Shown: positions 10,379-19,957 of the stretch, one piece after another | Numbering within the stretch: position 1 is the first letter of the stretch | Layout: each line of letters starts with the position of its first letter | Assembly: GCF_021147775.1 (NCBI RefSeq) | Contig: NZ_JAGTPK010000001.1 | Location: 186,001 to 250,000 of the forward strand | Origin: Pseudomonas californiensis | GTDB lineage: Bacteria > Pseudomonadota > Gammaproteobacteria > Pseudomonadales > Pseudomonadaceae | Direction of reading: 5' to 3' | Length of the DNA: 64,000 bases | Notes under the pieces: model-generated | The model's database searches: none | Told to the model about the DNA's origin: nothing | The model's input: only the letters and a program-made list of their open reading frames with translations | Translations under genes and position numbers: made by a program

Positions 10379-11725
10379 ATGGAAGCAGCCACTGAGAATC
10401 AGGGCCGTATTCTGCTTGTGGACGATGAGTCCGCCATCCTCCGCACCTTCCGGTACTGTCTGGAAGACGAGGGATACAGTGTCGCCACTGCCAACAGCGC
10501 AGCTCAGGCCGACACGTTGATGCAGCGTCAGGTCTTTGACCTGTGCTTTCTGGATTTGCGCCTTGGCGAAGACAACGGTCTGGACGTTCTGGCACAAATG
10601 CGTATTCAAGCGCCGTGGATGCGCGTCGTTATCGTGACCGCGCATTCGGCGGTTGATACCGCTGTGGATGCCATTCAGGCCGGGGCCGCTGATTACCTGG
10701 TCAAACCCTGCAGCCCTGACCAGCTCAGACTGGCCACTGCCAAACAGTTGGAGGTCCGGCAGCTGTCTGCGCGCCTTGAGGCACTGGAAGGTGAGATACG
10801 CAAACCCAAGGACGGTCTGGATTCGCACAGCCCATCGATGATGGCCATCCTCGAAACAGCCCGCCAGGTTGCCGTAACAGATGCCAACATTTTGATTCTG
10901 GGTGAGTCAGGTACCGGTAAAGGCGAGCTGGCACGGGCCATTCATGGTTGGAGCAAGCGGGCAAAGAAATCCTGCGTGACGATCAACTGTCCGTCGCTGA
11001 CCGCAGAGCTGATGGAAAGTGAGCTGTTTGGTCACAGTCGCGGCGCGTTTACCGGTGCCAGCGAGAGCACACTGGGTCGGGTCAATCAGGCCGACGGCGG
11101 CACGCTTTTTCTCGACGAGATCGGCGATTTTCCGCTCACGTTGCAACCCAAGCTGCTGCGTTTCATTCAGGACAAGGAGTACGAGCGCGTCGGTGATCCG
11201 GTCACACGTCGCGCAGACGTGCGCATCCTGGCGGCCACCAACCTGAACCTGGAAGACATGGTGCGCAGCGGGCGCTTCCGTGAAGATTTGCTGTATCGAT
11301 TGAACGTTATTACTTTGAATCTGCCGGCATTGCGCGAGCGCAGTGAAGACATTCTGACGTTGGCTGATCGCTTTCTGGCCCGCTTCGTCAAGGAATACGC
11401 GCGCCCGGCTCGAGGTTTCAGCGAAGAAGCGCGCGCAGCGCTGCTCAACTATCGCTGGCCGGGCAACATCCGCGAGCTGCGTAACGTCATCGAGCGAGCC
11501 AGTATTATCTGCCCGCAGGAGCGAGTTGAAGTCAGCCACCTCGGGATGGCCGAGCAACCTGCCAACAACGCGCCAAGAGTCGGGGCGGCTCTCAGTCTGG
11601 ATGAGCTCGAGAAGGCTCACATCGGGGCTGTTCTGGCGACCAGCGATACGCTCGATGCGGCAGCGAAGACTCTGGGTATCGACGCTTCGACGCTGTATCG
11701 AAAACGTAAACAGTACAACCTATGA
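10379..11725 (+). CDS. algB: sigma-54-dependent response regulator AlgB
   Basis: 448 aa. Receiver domain 8-125 with the phospho-acceptor Asp59. Central AAA+ domain ~150-375 with Walker A GESGTGKG, the sigma-54 contact loop GAFTGA, and the arginine finger region. C-terminal Fis-type helix-turn-helix ending DASTLYRKRKQYNL. The ATG at 10379 (after AGGAAAA) gives the AlgB N-terminus. AlgB activates alginate and virulence genes with KinB as its partner. kinB starts 10 bp downstream, so they form an operon. Confidence 0.96.
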   Translation: MEAATENQGRILLVDDESAILRTFRYCLEDEGYSVATANSAAQADTLMQRQVFDLCFLDLRLGEDNGLDVLAQMRIQAPWMRVVIVTAHSAVDTAVDAIQAGAADYLVKPCSPDQLRLATAKQLEVRQLSARLEALEGEIRKPKDGLDSHSPSMMAILETARQVAVTDANILILGESGTGKGELARAIHGWSKRAKKSCVTINCPSLTAELMESELFGHSRGAFTGASESTLGRVNQADGGTLFLDEIGDFPLTLQPKLLRFIQDKEYERVGDPVTRRADVRILAATNLNLEDMVRSGRFREDLLYRLNVITLNLPALRERSEDILTLADRFLARFVKEYARPARGFSEEARAALLNYRWPGNIRELRNVIERASIICPQERVEVSHLGMAEQPANNAPRVGAALSLDELEKAHIGAVLATSDTLDAAAKTLGIDASTLYRKRKQYNL

Positions 11726-11735
11726 ATAACCTCAC

Positions 11736-13523
11736 ATGAAACTGGCCATGAAGCTGCGCACTCGCCTTTTTCTGAGTATCTCAGCGCTTATCACTGTGGC
11801 GCTGCTCGGGCTGCTGCTGGGGCTCGTCAGCGTGATGCAGATGGCCAGAACCCAGGAGTCATTGATCCAACACAACTTCTCCATTCTGGATCTGGGGCTG
11901 AAGCTTCGTCAGAACCTTGGCGATCAATTGGTATTGATGACCGGCTCCGAGCACAACCAGAGCGCGCTCGACAGGGCTCAGGTTCAGTTTCAGGAGCTGC
12001 TTGATCAGGGGACCCTCGAGGACAATCAGCAGAATGTGCGCAACGGTTTCGAGCGAACCAAAGACGACTACCAGCGGTTCATCGACACGTGGAAGCGGCT
12101 TGGCGATGACGAGCGAGGCATTCGTGGCAACCAGGAGCTGAGCAGCGCTTTCGATACCCTGCGAAACGGCTTGCTGGACGTGCACCGCAGAGCGCTGGAG
12201 AACATCAGCGCCGCCGAGATCAATTCCCGGGAGCGTGCGCTGTGGATCGCCGGTCTGCTGGGCCTTGTCGGGCTGGCGGTATTGGGCATCGGTTTCGTGA
12301 CAGCCCATGGTATTGCCCGTCGTTTCGGCGCACCCATCGAGGCTCTGGCCAAGGCTGCCGATCGCATCGGGCAGGGTAATTACGAAGTCACGCTGCCGAT
12401 TTCTTCGGCTGCCGAAATGAATCTTCTGACGCGACGTTTTGGCATCATGGCCGAAGCGCTACGGCAGCATCAGGCCACCAACATCGATGAGTTGCTGGCT
12501 GGCCAGCAACGTCTGCAAGCGGTGCTCGACAGCATTGATGACGGCTTGCTGATGATCGACAGACAAGGGCGTCTGGAGCACTTGAACCCGGTGGCCCAGC
12601 GTCAGCTCGGTTGGGATGAAAGTCGCCTTGGTCAGACCCTCGGCGAAGCGCTCGGGCTTCCAGAGCTTGACGAGCAGCTGCATCTGATCCTGCGCGGTGG
12701 AAGTCTGGAGCGCGCGCCAGAAGACCTGTCTATCGAGATCGACAACGAATCACGCTTGCTCACCTACAGCATGACCCCGGTAAGCCACACCAAGGGGCAC
12801 ATTCTGGGTGCTGTGATGGTGCTGCACGACGTGACCGAGCAGCGCGCATTCGAACGGGTGCGCAGTGAATTTGTACTGCGTGCTTCGCACGAATTGCGCA
12901 CGCCGGTTACGGGTATGCACATGGCATTCGGTCTGTTGCAGGAGCGACTGCACTTCGCACCTGAGACGCGCGAAGCCGACCTGCTCAATACGGTCACCGA
13001 AGAAATGCAGCGCCTGATGCAACTGATCAATGACCTGCTGAATTTCTCTCGTTATCAGAACGGTCTGCAAAAGCTCAAGTTGGCACCTTGCTCCATAGAA
13101 ACGCTGCTGGAAGAGGCCAAGGCGAGGTTCGATGCTCAGGCTCAGGAGCAGGGTATTGCTCTGATTCTGGACATTCAGGAGCCGCTGCCGCGCCTGCATG
13201 CCGATCAGGCGCAGTTGGAACGGGTGCTCGACAACCTGCTGGACAACGCGCTGCGCCATACACCAGAGAGCGGTCTGATTCGCTTGCAGGCGAAACGGCA
13301 TGGCGAGCGGGCGATCATCAGTGTTGAAGATAATGGTGAGGGCATTGCCTACGGGCAGCAGGGCAGGATCTTCGAGCCGTTTGTTCAGGTCGGGCGCAAG
13401 AAGGGCGGCGCAGGCCTCGGGTTGGCGTTGTGCAAGGAGATTGTCCAGCTGCATGGCGGGCGCATGGGGGTGTATTCAAGGCCTGGCCAGGGAACTCAGT
13501 TCTATATGGCGTTGCCATTCTGA
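11736..13523 (+). CDS. kinB: sensor histidine kinase/phosphatase KinB
   Basis: 595 aa. Membrane helices ~12-34 and ~168-188 flank a helical periplasmic sensor. Then HAMP (~190-245), a PAS domain (~255-365), HisKA with phospho-acceptor His385 (RASHELRTP) and HATPase_c with DNLLDNALRHTP (N box), EDNGEGI and GAGLGLAL (G boxes). The position of His385 matches KinB of P. aeruginosa as I recall it. It phosphorylates or dephosphorylates AlgB, encoded just upstream. Confidence 0.95.
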   Translation: MKLAMKLRTRLFLSISALITVALLGLLLGLVSVMQMARTQESLIQHNFSILDLGLKLRQNLGDQLVLMTGSEHNQSALDRAQVQFQELLDQGTLEDNQQNVRNGFERTKDDYQRFIDTWKRLGDDERGIRGNQELSSAFDTLRNGLLDVHRRALENISAAEINSRERALWIAGLLGLVGLAVLGIGFVTAHGIARRFGAPIEALAKAADRIGQGNYEVTLPISSAAEMNLLTRRFGIMAEALRQHQATNIDELLAGQQRLQAVLDSIDDGLLMIDRQGRLEHLNPVAQRQLGWDESRLGQTLGEALGLPELDEQLHLILRGGSLERAPEDLSIEIDNESRLLTYSMTPVSHTKGHILGAVMVLHDVTEQRAFERVRSEFVLRASHELRTPVTGMHMAFGLLQERLHFAPETREADLLNTVTEEMQRLMQLINDLLNFSRYQNGLQKLKLAPCSIETLLEEAKARFDAQAQEQGIALILDIQEPLPRLHADQAQLERVLDNLLDNALRHTPESGLIRLQAKRHGERAIISVEDNGEGIAYGQQGRIFEPFVQVGRKKGGAGLGLALCKEIVQLHGGRMGVYSRPGQGTQFYMALPF

Positions 13524-13540
13524 GTGTTAAAAGGTCGGTT

Positions 13541-15154
13541 TCAGGCCACGTCGTCCTTGCGCCGCACGACGTGGCGGCGCCCGCCGGTAATCAGCTCTGA
13601 AAAGCGCTTGGCCGTCAGCGGGCGCGCGAACAGCCAGCCCTGGCCATACATCACGCCCTCGCTCTTGAGCAGGGCTGCCTGGGATTCCAATTCGATGCCC
13701 TCGGCAATCACCTTCAGATGCAGCGCATGCGCCATGCGAATGATGTGCGGGGCCACGCCACTGCTGGCGGCGTCGTAGCCCAAGGCATCGACAAAGGCCT
13801 TGTCTATCTTCAGGCAATCCACGGGTAACGTTTGCAAGTAGGCCAGGCTGCAATAACCCGTGCCAAAATCGTCGATCAATATTTGATGACCCATATCTCG
13901 CAATGTTTGCAGGTGATTGCGTGCTGCCATCACATCGACCAGGCCTCGCTCGGTGACCTCGAACGCTATCTGACTGGCAGCCACCTTGTGCTGCTTCAGC
14001 AATCGGGCTGATACGCGCCCGATGCGCGCAGACATCACGTCACAGGCGGCCAGATTGACCGAGACGTACAAATGCGGATTGGAACGCAGCAAGGGTCCCA
14101 GCTCATCCAGCAGACGCTGAAGTACGAAGTCGGTGATCTGGCGGATCTGTCCGGTGTTTTCGGCCAGTGGTATGAACAGCTCGGGGCTGGTCAGGGTGCC
14201 GTCCTGTCTGCGCCAGCGCACCAAGGCTTCGGCTCCGACACACAGCCGGGTATCGATGTTGAAGATCGGTTGATAAAGGACCCTCATTTCGCCTCGGTGC
14301 AGCGCACGTGTCAGCTCTGCGCTCAACGATCTGCTGCGGTGCAAAAGCGTGAAGGTCAGGGCGCCTGTGCACAGCGAAACGAACAGGCTGACCGGCGCCA
14401 GCAACCACCAGGCGCTGGCGATTTTGGGCATAGCGCTTCGCGGGGCCACCAATACCAGCTGATAGTCGGGGCTTTGTGTCGGCATGATGTAGATCAGGCG
14501 ATCCGATGTGGTGGTCAGCCGCTCCTGGCTGGCTGACATGCCGGCCGGCGCGGGCCAGTTCTGTGCCGGGCCGAGAACCGATAGTGCTCTGCTGCCATCC
14601 TCCAGCACCACTAAAAGGCTGCCGCCTGGTGGCAGATCGACGACATCGGTCAGATGGCCGCGTGAGGTCGATACCCGAAAATCACCACGGCCCAGCACCA
14701 GCGCTGCCAGATTATCGTCTGGCTGGGCTGAGGTGTTCAGCCAGTAATCGTAGGTCGGGCCGCGGATATCGGGCTGGCGGGCCTCGCCCCATGTCTTTTC
14801 CCGGTCCCGGCTTGAACACCGACCTGTTTCGCTGACGTAGGCAGCTTCGTAGATGAAACGGTTACCGGAAATGATCGCGCGCAAACGCGATACCATTTCC
14901 GGGCTGCAGCGCCGCAAGGGTTGTTGTTCGAGTTGATCCAGGCCTGCCCGCAACTGGCTGAACATCTGCTCAAGCCGGACAAGGAAGCGCTCGCCCTGGG
15001 CATTCATTTGAAGGCGTTCGCTTTGCCACGTCTGCTGTAAGGCCAGGGCGAAACTGGCGCCAGACAGTACTGCAGCACTCAGCCAGAACGCCAGCAGCGC
15101 AAGGGCCCAGGGGTGGGAAAGGAATGCGCGCACGCGCGTTGCCGTGATGAGCAT
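13541..15154 (-). CDS. c-di-GMP phosphodiesterase, CSS-motif periplasmic sensor plus EAL domain
   Basis: 537 aa. Membrane helices at ~17-39 and ~245-268 enclose a periplasmic CSS-motif sensor; C83 and the Cys-Ser-Ser at 113-115 are visible. These cysteines respond to DsbA/DsbB redox state in the family. The cytoplasmic EAL domain (~275-525) has EAL at 309-311, the LVRW stretch and loop-6 DDFGTG, so it should be an active phosphodiesterase. It is convergent with kinB (17 bp). dsbA lies 4 kb away in the same window. Confidence 0.9.
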   Translation of the reverse strand: MLITATRVRAFLSHPWALALLAFWLSAAVLSGASFALALQQTWQSERLQMNAQGERFLVRLEQMFSQLRAGLDQLEQQPLRRCSPEMVSRLRAIISGNRFIYEAAYVSETGRCSSRDREKTWGEARQPDIRGPTYDYWLNTSAQPDDNLAALVLGRGDFRVSTSRGHLTDVVDLPPGGSLLVVLEDGSRALSVLGPAQNWPAPAGMSASQERLTTTSDRLIYIMPTQSPDYQLVLVAPRSAMPKIASAWWLLAPVSLFVSLCTGALTFTLLHRSRSLSAELTRALHRGEMRVLYQPIFNIDTRLCVGAEALVRWRRQDGTLTSPELFIPLAENTGQIRQITDFVLQRLLDELGPLLRSNPHLYVSVNLAACDVMSARIGRVSARLLKQHKVAASQIAFEVTERGLVDVMAARNHLQTLRDMGHQILIDDFGTGYCSLAYLQTLPVDCLKIDKAFVDALGYDAASSGVAPHIIRMAHALHLKVIAEGIELESQAALLKSEGVMYGQGWLFARPLTAKRFSELITGGRRHVVRRKDDVA

Positions 15155-15234
15155 CTGAAGGTATCCGTTTGAATACCCTCAGGTATAGCAACAAGCGCGC
15201 AAACCGGCCTGCGGAAAGCCACGCCGCGTGTCCG

Positions 15235-16014
15235 TCAGTTCGAGCCGTTCAGCACCTGCAGGATCGCCGCGCTCTGCGCATCTGGCTCCCCATCGAACCG
15301 CTCGGGCCGGAAATGCATCTGGAAAGCCGCCAACACCTGGCGTGTTTCCGCATCCATCATACCGGTCTGCGGTGTTGTGTAACCCAGGCGAGCCAATTGC
15401 TGCTGAAACCAGATGATGCTCGGTGGGTTTTCCAGCAGTGACGCCTGGTGCAAAGCTACCAGCCGTTCATCGGGCCAGACCCCCAGCCCTTCGGCAGCCA
15501 GACGTTTCCATGGGAACAGCGGGCCCGGATCGAGTTTGCGCAGGGGGGCGATGTCGCTGTGTCCGATGATATGGCGGGGTTCGATCTTGTGGCGTGTGAC
15601 GATGTCCTTGAGCAGGGCCGCTATCGATTGGTACTGGGCTTCGGTGTACGGATACCAGACGCGTCCGGTCGGCGTATCACGATAGCCTGCGTTGACGATC
15701 TCGATGCCGATGGAGCTGGAGTTAAGCCAGGTACGACCTTCCCACTCGCTCTCGCCTGCATGCCATGCCCGGGCGTTTTCATCGACCAGCTTGTAGATGG
15801 TGGCCGGGTTGTCGTCGCCGATCAGGTAGTGGCTGCTGACCTCGCCGTGCGTCAGCAGTGCCAGCGACTCCTCCAGAGACGTCGAGGTGTAGTGCAGTAT
15901 GACGTATTGAATGCGTTCGTCGAAGTTGACCGAAGGATGATGGGTATCCAGCTTGGGGCCACGAGAGCACGCCGTCAGGACAAGCAGGAGAAACAGGGAG
16001 AAATACAGCTTCAT
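15235..16014 (-). CDS. ampDh2: N-acetylmuramoyl-L-alanine amidase lipoprotein, AmpDh2/AmiD type
   Basis: 259 aa. Lipoprotein signal with lipobox LTAC (Cys16). An amidase_2 (AmpD-type) domain spans ~30-180, with zinc ligands in YVILHYT (His41), and HIIGHSDIAPLRKLDPGPLFPW (His and Asp). A C-terminal peptidoglycan-binding helical domain covers ~195-255. Cleaves anhydro-muropeptides at the envelope, feeding AmpG/AmpR beta-lactamase signalling. The position beside algB-kinB matches ampDh2 of P. aeruginosa, which supports the symbol; other periplasmic AmpD paralogues are the alternative. Confidence 0.85.
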   Translation of the reverse strand: MKLYFSLFLLLVLTACSRGPKLDTHHPSVNFDERIQYVILHYTSTSLEESLALLTHGEVSSHYLIGDDNPATIYKLVDENARAWHAGESEWEGRTWLNSSSIGIEIVNAGYRDTPTGRVWYPYTEAQYQSIAALLKDIVTRHKIEPRHIIGHSDIAPLRKLDPGPLFPWKRLAAEGLGVWPDERLVALHQASLLENPPSIIWFQQQLARLGYTTPQTGMMDAETRQVLAAFQMHFRPERFDGEPDAQSAAILQVLNGSN

Positions 16015-16111
16015 GATGATCGGGCTACGTACGCGGGAAATGCAACATCATAACAAAGTGCGGCCAAATAGCTTCGGCACCCACCTCTCTCTTCTGGTCC
16101 AGATGTTTCTG

Positions 16112-18244
16112 TCAGCCCTGCTCGATCCGGTTCCGCCCGTTTTCCTTGGCTCGGTACAGCGCCTGATCGGCTCGCTTGATCGCGACATCGCTGCGTTCCC
16201 CTGTGCGAAATGCCGTCACGCCCATCGAAACCGTAATCGTGACCCGCTCACCTTTGAAGTGGAAAGGACACTGCTCCACTGCTTCGCGAAGCTGGTCCAG
16301 AAACGTCAGGCCTGTCGTGACAGCGGTCGCTGGCAGCAACACCACGAACTCTTCTCCACCAAAACGGGCCAGGAAGTCGGTTGGGCGCAGACGTTTTTTC
16401 AGGACGCTGGCCACGATCTTCAACACCTTGTCGCCCGCCAGGTGCCCATAACCGTCGTTGATGCGCTTGAAATGATCGAGGTCCAGTATGCCCACCAGCA
16501 GGGTGTTCTTCTTCTCCTGCCACTGGACCATTTCGTATTCCAGTCGCTCGCTCCATGCCGCGCGATTGGGCAGCGTGGTCAATGGATCGATCAGGGCTTT
16601 CTGACGCTGCTCTTCCAGATTGGTCCGGAACCCCAGCGCTTCCTGCTCCATGCTCGCTACGCGTGCCGCCAGGCTCTGCAAGCGGGAGGCGACTTCCTGC
16701 TCGCGTTCATCGCGCTTGTTCTGATAGTTGTCCATGGTGCTGAGCAAGCCTTCCAGGCGATTATCCAGCACCTGTTTCAGGCTGGGCAGGTCGGAGGCAT
16801 CCTGCACACTGCTCTGCAACCCACCGACCTGCTCGCGCAATTGCTCGCTCAGATCGCGCGCAGTGGAGCGATTCTCGGCGTGGTCTTCACTGGCTGCCTG
16901 CAAATGGCTCTGAAAGGATTCGAGTCGTTCGTTGAGCTGTTTGAGGTAGGTGCTGAATTCCTGCTGGCCGCCGTTGTTGATCGCCAGCATCAGCACGGCC
17001 AGATCGTCGAGGATCGGCAGCAGTTCGTACCAGTTGAGGCCATGTTTCAGGCGCAGCTGCATGGCCTCGACCTGCGGCCGGTAATGTTCGGACAGTGTCA
17101 GATCGGCGAGCAGCCCCAGAAGCGTTTCCTCGATATGCGTCGCCACCGAGCTGTAGCTGGGTTCAGGCGCGGAGGGCAGGGCGAATGCTTCCTCGCCATC
17201 GACGCTTTCAACGTCCTGATCCTGTTCCGGCTCGGTGATCAGGCTCACAACCGCCGGACGCTCCTGATAGGGCACTGTAGGCGTTGGCGTGACCAGCGTC
17301 TCGATGTCCATGGCAATGAACAGCGGTCGAGGCTGCTCTGCCTCAGGCATGGTCAGGGCGTGCGCCAGTTGCACGGTGTCATGCGCGTCCAGCCGCCGTG
17401 GCGAGGACTCCGGCAATGCAACTTGAAGCTCCGGGCTGGTGTGTGCTGCCGCGATCAAGGGCTCGTTGGCAGCGGTGCTCATCACGACGGGTTCAAGCAC
17501 GACAGCGTCAGCCGGTATCACAAGAGGTGTTATGTGCGCGGTCGGCGTCGTTTCGGCTTCGGCCAGCGGCTTTTGCAATGGCGGTTCCGAAAGTTGTTGA
17601 GGTGCGTGATCAACGACCTGTTCCACAGGATTCTCTGCAGGCCGTTCGACTGCATCATCCGGCGCGTGAGCACCGGTGTCTGCCTGCGTCGCATCATGCG
17701 GGTGCTCTGCGCTGTGCTCATCGCGTGTGCCGAACAGGCGTTGCAGCAGGCCGGGCCGCGGCGAGTCGTCGGAAGGCTCCAGCATGGTCAGCGCCTTGCC
17801 CTGCAGGCCGCTCAGCTCGCTCAGCAACAAGGGCAGCTCGCGTGCCTGGGAAGCGCGCTCTTCCAGCTCCTTGGCAAAGCGTTTGAGCGGTTTGCGCACC
17901 TCGCGCGGCAAAGGCAATGCCTGCAATTGCGCAACCAGTGCCGCCAGCGCTGTGCCAATCTGGCCTACGCGCAATTCACGGCGATGCTCGGAATCCAGCA
18001 CCGCTTTTTCAAGCTTGGGAATCAAAGCTGCCAACCCGGCGTCCATGTCGTCCCTGCGCACGATCTCGCGCATTTCCTTCATGCATGCATCGACGGCGCT
18101 GTCCGAGCCCTCGGCAGCCAGACTGCTGCGTACCAGCCCGCGCCGCAACAAGTCGAGCCGCGCATCCCAGCGCTTTTCGAGCTTATCCTGCTGCTCGATG
18201 CCTTTGAGGTATTTCTCTCTCCAGCGCTCGGCGTCGTCGCTCAT
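16112..18244 (-). CDS. diguanylate cyclase with long helical N-terminus
   Basis: 710 aa, soluble, no membrane helices. The first ~540 residues are helical, with a low-complexity acidic/proline segment (~200-380) and coiled-coil just before the catalytic domain. The C-terminal GGDEF domain (~545-708) has the active-site GGEEF at 629-633 and the inhibitory RxxD (RPTD) five residues before it, so both activity and product inhibition are expected. It overlaps the upstream EEP gene by 4 bp (ATGA). The ortholog near algB/kinB in P. aeruginosa is probably DgcH (from memory). Confidence 0.92.
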   Translation of the reverse strand: MSDDAERWREKYLKGIEQQDKLEKRWDARLDLLRRGLVRSSLAAEGSDSAVDACMKEMREIVRRDDMDAGLAALIPKLEKAVLDSEHRRELRVGQIGTALAALVAQLQALPLPREVRKPLKRFAKELEERASQARELPLLLSELSGLQGKALTMLEPSDDSPRPGLLQRLFGTRDEHSAEHPHDATQADTGAHAPDDAVERPAENPVEQVVDHAPQQLSEPPLQKPLAEAETTPTAHITPLVIPADAVVLEPVVMSTAANEPLIAAAHTSPELQVALPESSPRRLDAHDTVQLAHALTMPEAEQPRPLFIAMDIETLVTPTPTVPYQERPAVVSLITEPEQDQDVESVDGEEAFALPSAPEPSYSSVATHIEETLLGLLADLTLSEHYRPQVEAMQLRLKHGLNWYELLPILDDLAVLMLAINNGGQQEFSTYLKQLNERLESFQSHLQAASEDHAENRSTARDLSEQLREQVGGLQSSVQDASDLPSLKQVLDNRLEGLLSTMDNYQNKRDEREQEVASRLQSLAARVASMEQEALGFRTNLEEQRQKALIDPLTTLPNRAAWSERLEYEMVQWQEKKNTLLVGILDLDHFKRINDGYGHLAGDKVLKIVASVLKKRLRPTDFLARFGGEEFVVLLPATAVTTGLTFLDQLREAVEQCPFHFKGERVTITVSMGVTAFRTGERSDVAIKRADQALYRAKENGRNRIEQG

Positions 18245-19116
18245 GCAAGGTTTCCACCAGTGGGCACAGGCAGCGAGTCACCGCGCAGCGAATCGGGCAG
18301 GCGAATCTCGACAGCAACCGGCAGGTGATCGGAAATGGGTTGAGCCAGCACCTGAACGCGTTCCAGCGTCAGGGTCGGGCTGAGCAGAATATGATCAAGA
18401 CAGCGTTGCGGCCGCCAGCTGGGGAACGTCGCTTCGATTTGCGGAGCCAGAAGGCCCAGATCCCGCAGCGGCGAATGTTCCAGCAGATCATTGGCGTGGG
18501 TGTTCATGTCGCCCATCAGCACCTGATGACGATAGCCGCCGATCAATTCGCGGATGTAAGCCAACTGCCGCGTTCGGGTACGCGTGCCCAACGCCAGGTG
18601 CATCATGACCACAACCAGCGCATCTTCGCCTTCACCGAAGCGAACCAGAATCGCTCCGCGTCCGGCAGGCCCGGGCAACGGGTGGTCTTCGATCTTGGTA
18701 GGCCGCAAGCGACTCAGCACGCCGTTGCTGTGCTGGGCAAAGCGTCCCAGGTTGCGATTGAGTTGCTGATACCAGTACGGGAAAGCACCCAGATGCGCCA
18801 GGTGCTCGACCTGATTGACGAAGCCGGAGCGCATGCTGCCGCCGTCGACTTCCTGCAGAGCTACCAGATCGAAGTCGTTGAGCAGGTCGCCGATCTTCTG
18901 CAGATTGCCCGCTCGCCCGACGTGCGGCAGCAAATGCTGCCAGCTGCGCGTCAGGTAGTGCCGGTAACGCTCTGTACTGATACCGACCTGAATATTGAAA
19001 CTGAGCAATCGCAGGCGACCGTCGTCCGGCAAACCGTTTTGCGTCAGATGATGCTCGTTGACCCGCGGATCGTGCAGGCCAACGACGCGCTCTATGCCCT
19101 TGCCCCAGCGGCGCAT
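18241..19116 (-). CDS. endonuclease/exonuclease/phosphatase-family protein
   Basis: 291 aa, cytosolic. Carries the EEP (DNase I-like) fold motifs: SFNIQVG (Asn), ALQEVDGG (catalytic Glu), MMHLALGTRTR, GDMNTHAND (Asp/Asn) and SDHLPVAVEI (Asp-His pair), with CLDHILLS. Substrate unknown: DNA, phosphoinositide-like lipid or a nucleotide are all possible for the family. It shares a start-stop overlap with the cyclase gene, suggesting the two are made together. Confidence 0.85.
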   Translation of the reverse strand: MRRWGKGIERVVGLHDPRVNEHHLTQNGLPDDGRLRLLSFNIQVGISTERYRHYLTRSWQHLLPHVGRAGNLQKIGDLLNDFDLVALQEVDGGSMRSGFVNQVEHLAHLGAFPYWYQQLNRNLGRFAQHSNGVLSRLRPTKIEDHPLPGPAGRGAILVRFGEGEDALVVVMMHLALGTRTRTRQLAYIRELIGGYRHQVLMGDMNTHANDLLEHSPLRDLGLLAPQIEATFPSWRPQRCLDHILLSPTLTLERVQVLAQPISDHLPVAVEIRLPDSLRGDSLPVPTGGNLA

Positions 19117-19125
19117 GACAGGCGC

Positions 19126-19770
19126 TTACTTGGCGGCTTTGGCAGCCGCTCGCTCTTTGGCGATCAGCTGATCGGCCACTTGCAGCGTGGCTTCAGGGCC
19201 ACCGGCTGAGCCGAGGTCAAAGCGGTACTTGCCGTTGACGATCATGGTCGGTACGCCAGTGACTTCATACTTCTTGGCCAGCTCCTTGTACTGCGCGATC
19301 TTGCCTTTCACGGCGAACGAGTCAAAGGTCTTGAGGAAGTCGTCCTTGTTGACGCCCTGAGTGGCCAGGAAGTCGGCCATGTCATTCTTGTCGGTCAGAC
19401 GCTTGCCGCCTTTCTGGATCGCTTCAAAGACTGCTGCGTGAACCTTGTGCTCTACACCCATGGTGTCCAGCGTGATGAACAGCTGGCCATGAGCGTCCCA
19501 AGGGCCGCCGAACATGGCAGGTATGCGTACGAAGTTGACGTCGGCTGGAAGCTTTTCAATCCATGGGTTGATGGTGGGTTCGAAGGCGTAGCAATGCGGG
19601 CAGCCATACCAGAACAATTCGACCACTTCGATCTTGCCTGGTACTGCAACAGGCACAGCGCTGCTCAGTTCGACATATTGCTTGCCAGCCTGAACCGGCT
19701 CGGCAGCTTGGGCGGACATACCGAACAGACTGGCGGCAACCAGTGCGGCGCTGATGATCAGATTACGCAT
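19126..19770 (-). CDS. dsbA: periplasmic thiol:disulfide oxidase DsbA
   Basis: 214 aa. Signal peptide 1-22 (AQA-A). Thioredoxin fold with inserted helices; active site C57-P-H-C60 in FWYGCPHCYAFEP, and the cis-Pro loop TGVPTMIVNG. Introduces disulfides into exported proteins and is re-oxidised by DsbB. Only 9 bp from the EEP gene, so likely co-transcribed with it. In plant-pathogenic pseudomonads it is needed for type III secretion and motility (family knowledge). Confidence 0.95.
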   Translation of the reverse strand: MRNLIISAALVAASLFGMSAQAAEPVQAGKQYVELSSAVPVAVPGKIEVVELFWYGCPHCYAFEPTINPWIEKLPADVNFVRIPAMFGGPWDAHGQLFITLDTMGVEHKVHAAVFEAIQKGGKRLTDKNDMADFLATQGVNKDDFLKTFDSFAVKGKIAQYKELAKKYEVTGVPTMIVNGKYRFDLGSAGGPEATLQVADQLIAKERAAAKAAK

Positions 19771-19957
19771 GCATTACTCCTGGGCAGATTGAATCGCCTT
19801 CAAGCGACGTGGTTTTCGACCAATCGCGAAAGCTCGAGTTCGTTAGTGTAACGCCCGCGACCCGAAAAAAGCGCCGTCGCCTTTGTCCTTTTTGCGCAGC
19901 CTGTGAACACGTCAGCTGTAAATGTATGGCTACACGACTGGCCTTTACGGGCGAGGG

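Noticed and set aside
15953..18328. 791-residue open frame on the plus strand
   Set aside because: It lies antisense to the diguanylate cyclase (16112-18244), has no ribosome site and its Gln/His/Arg-rich composition is the usual shadow of a GC-rich gene.
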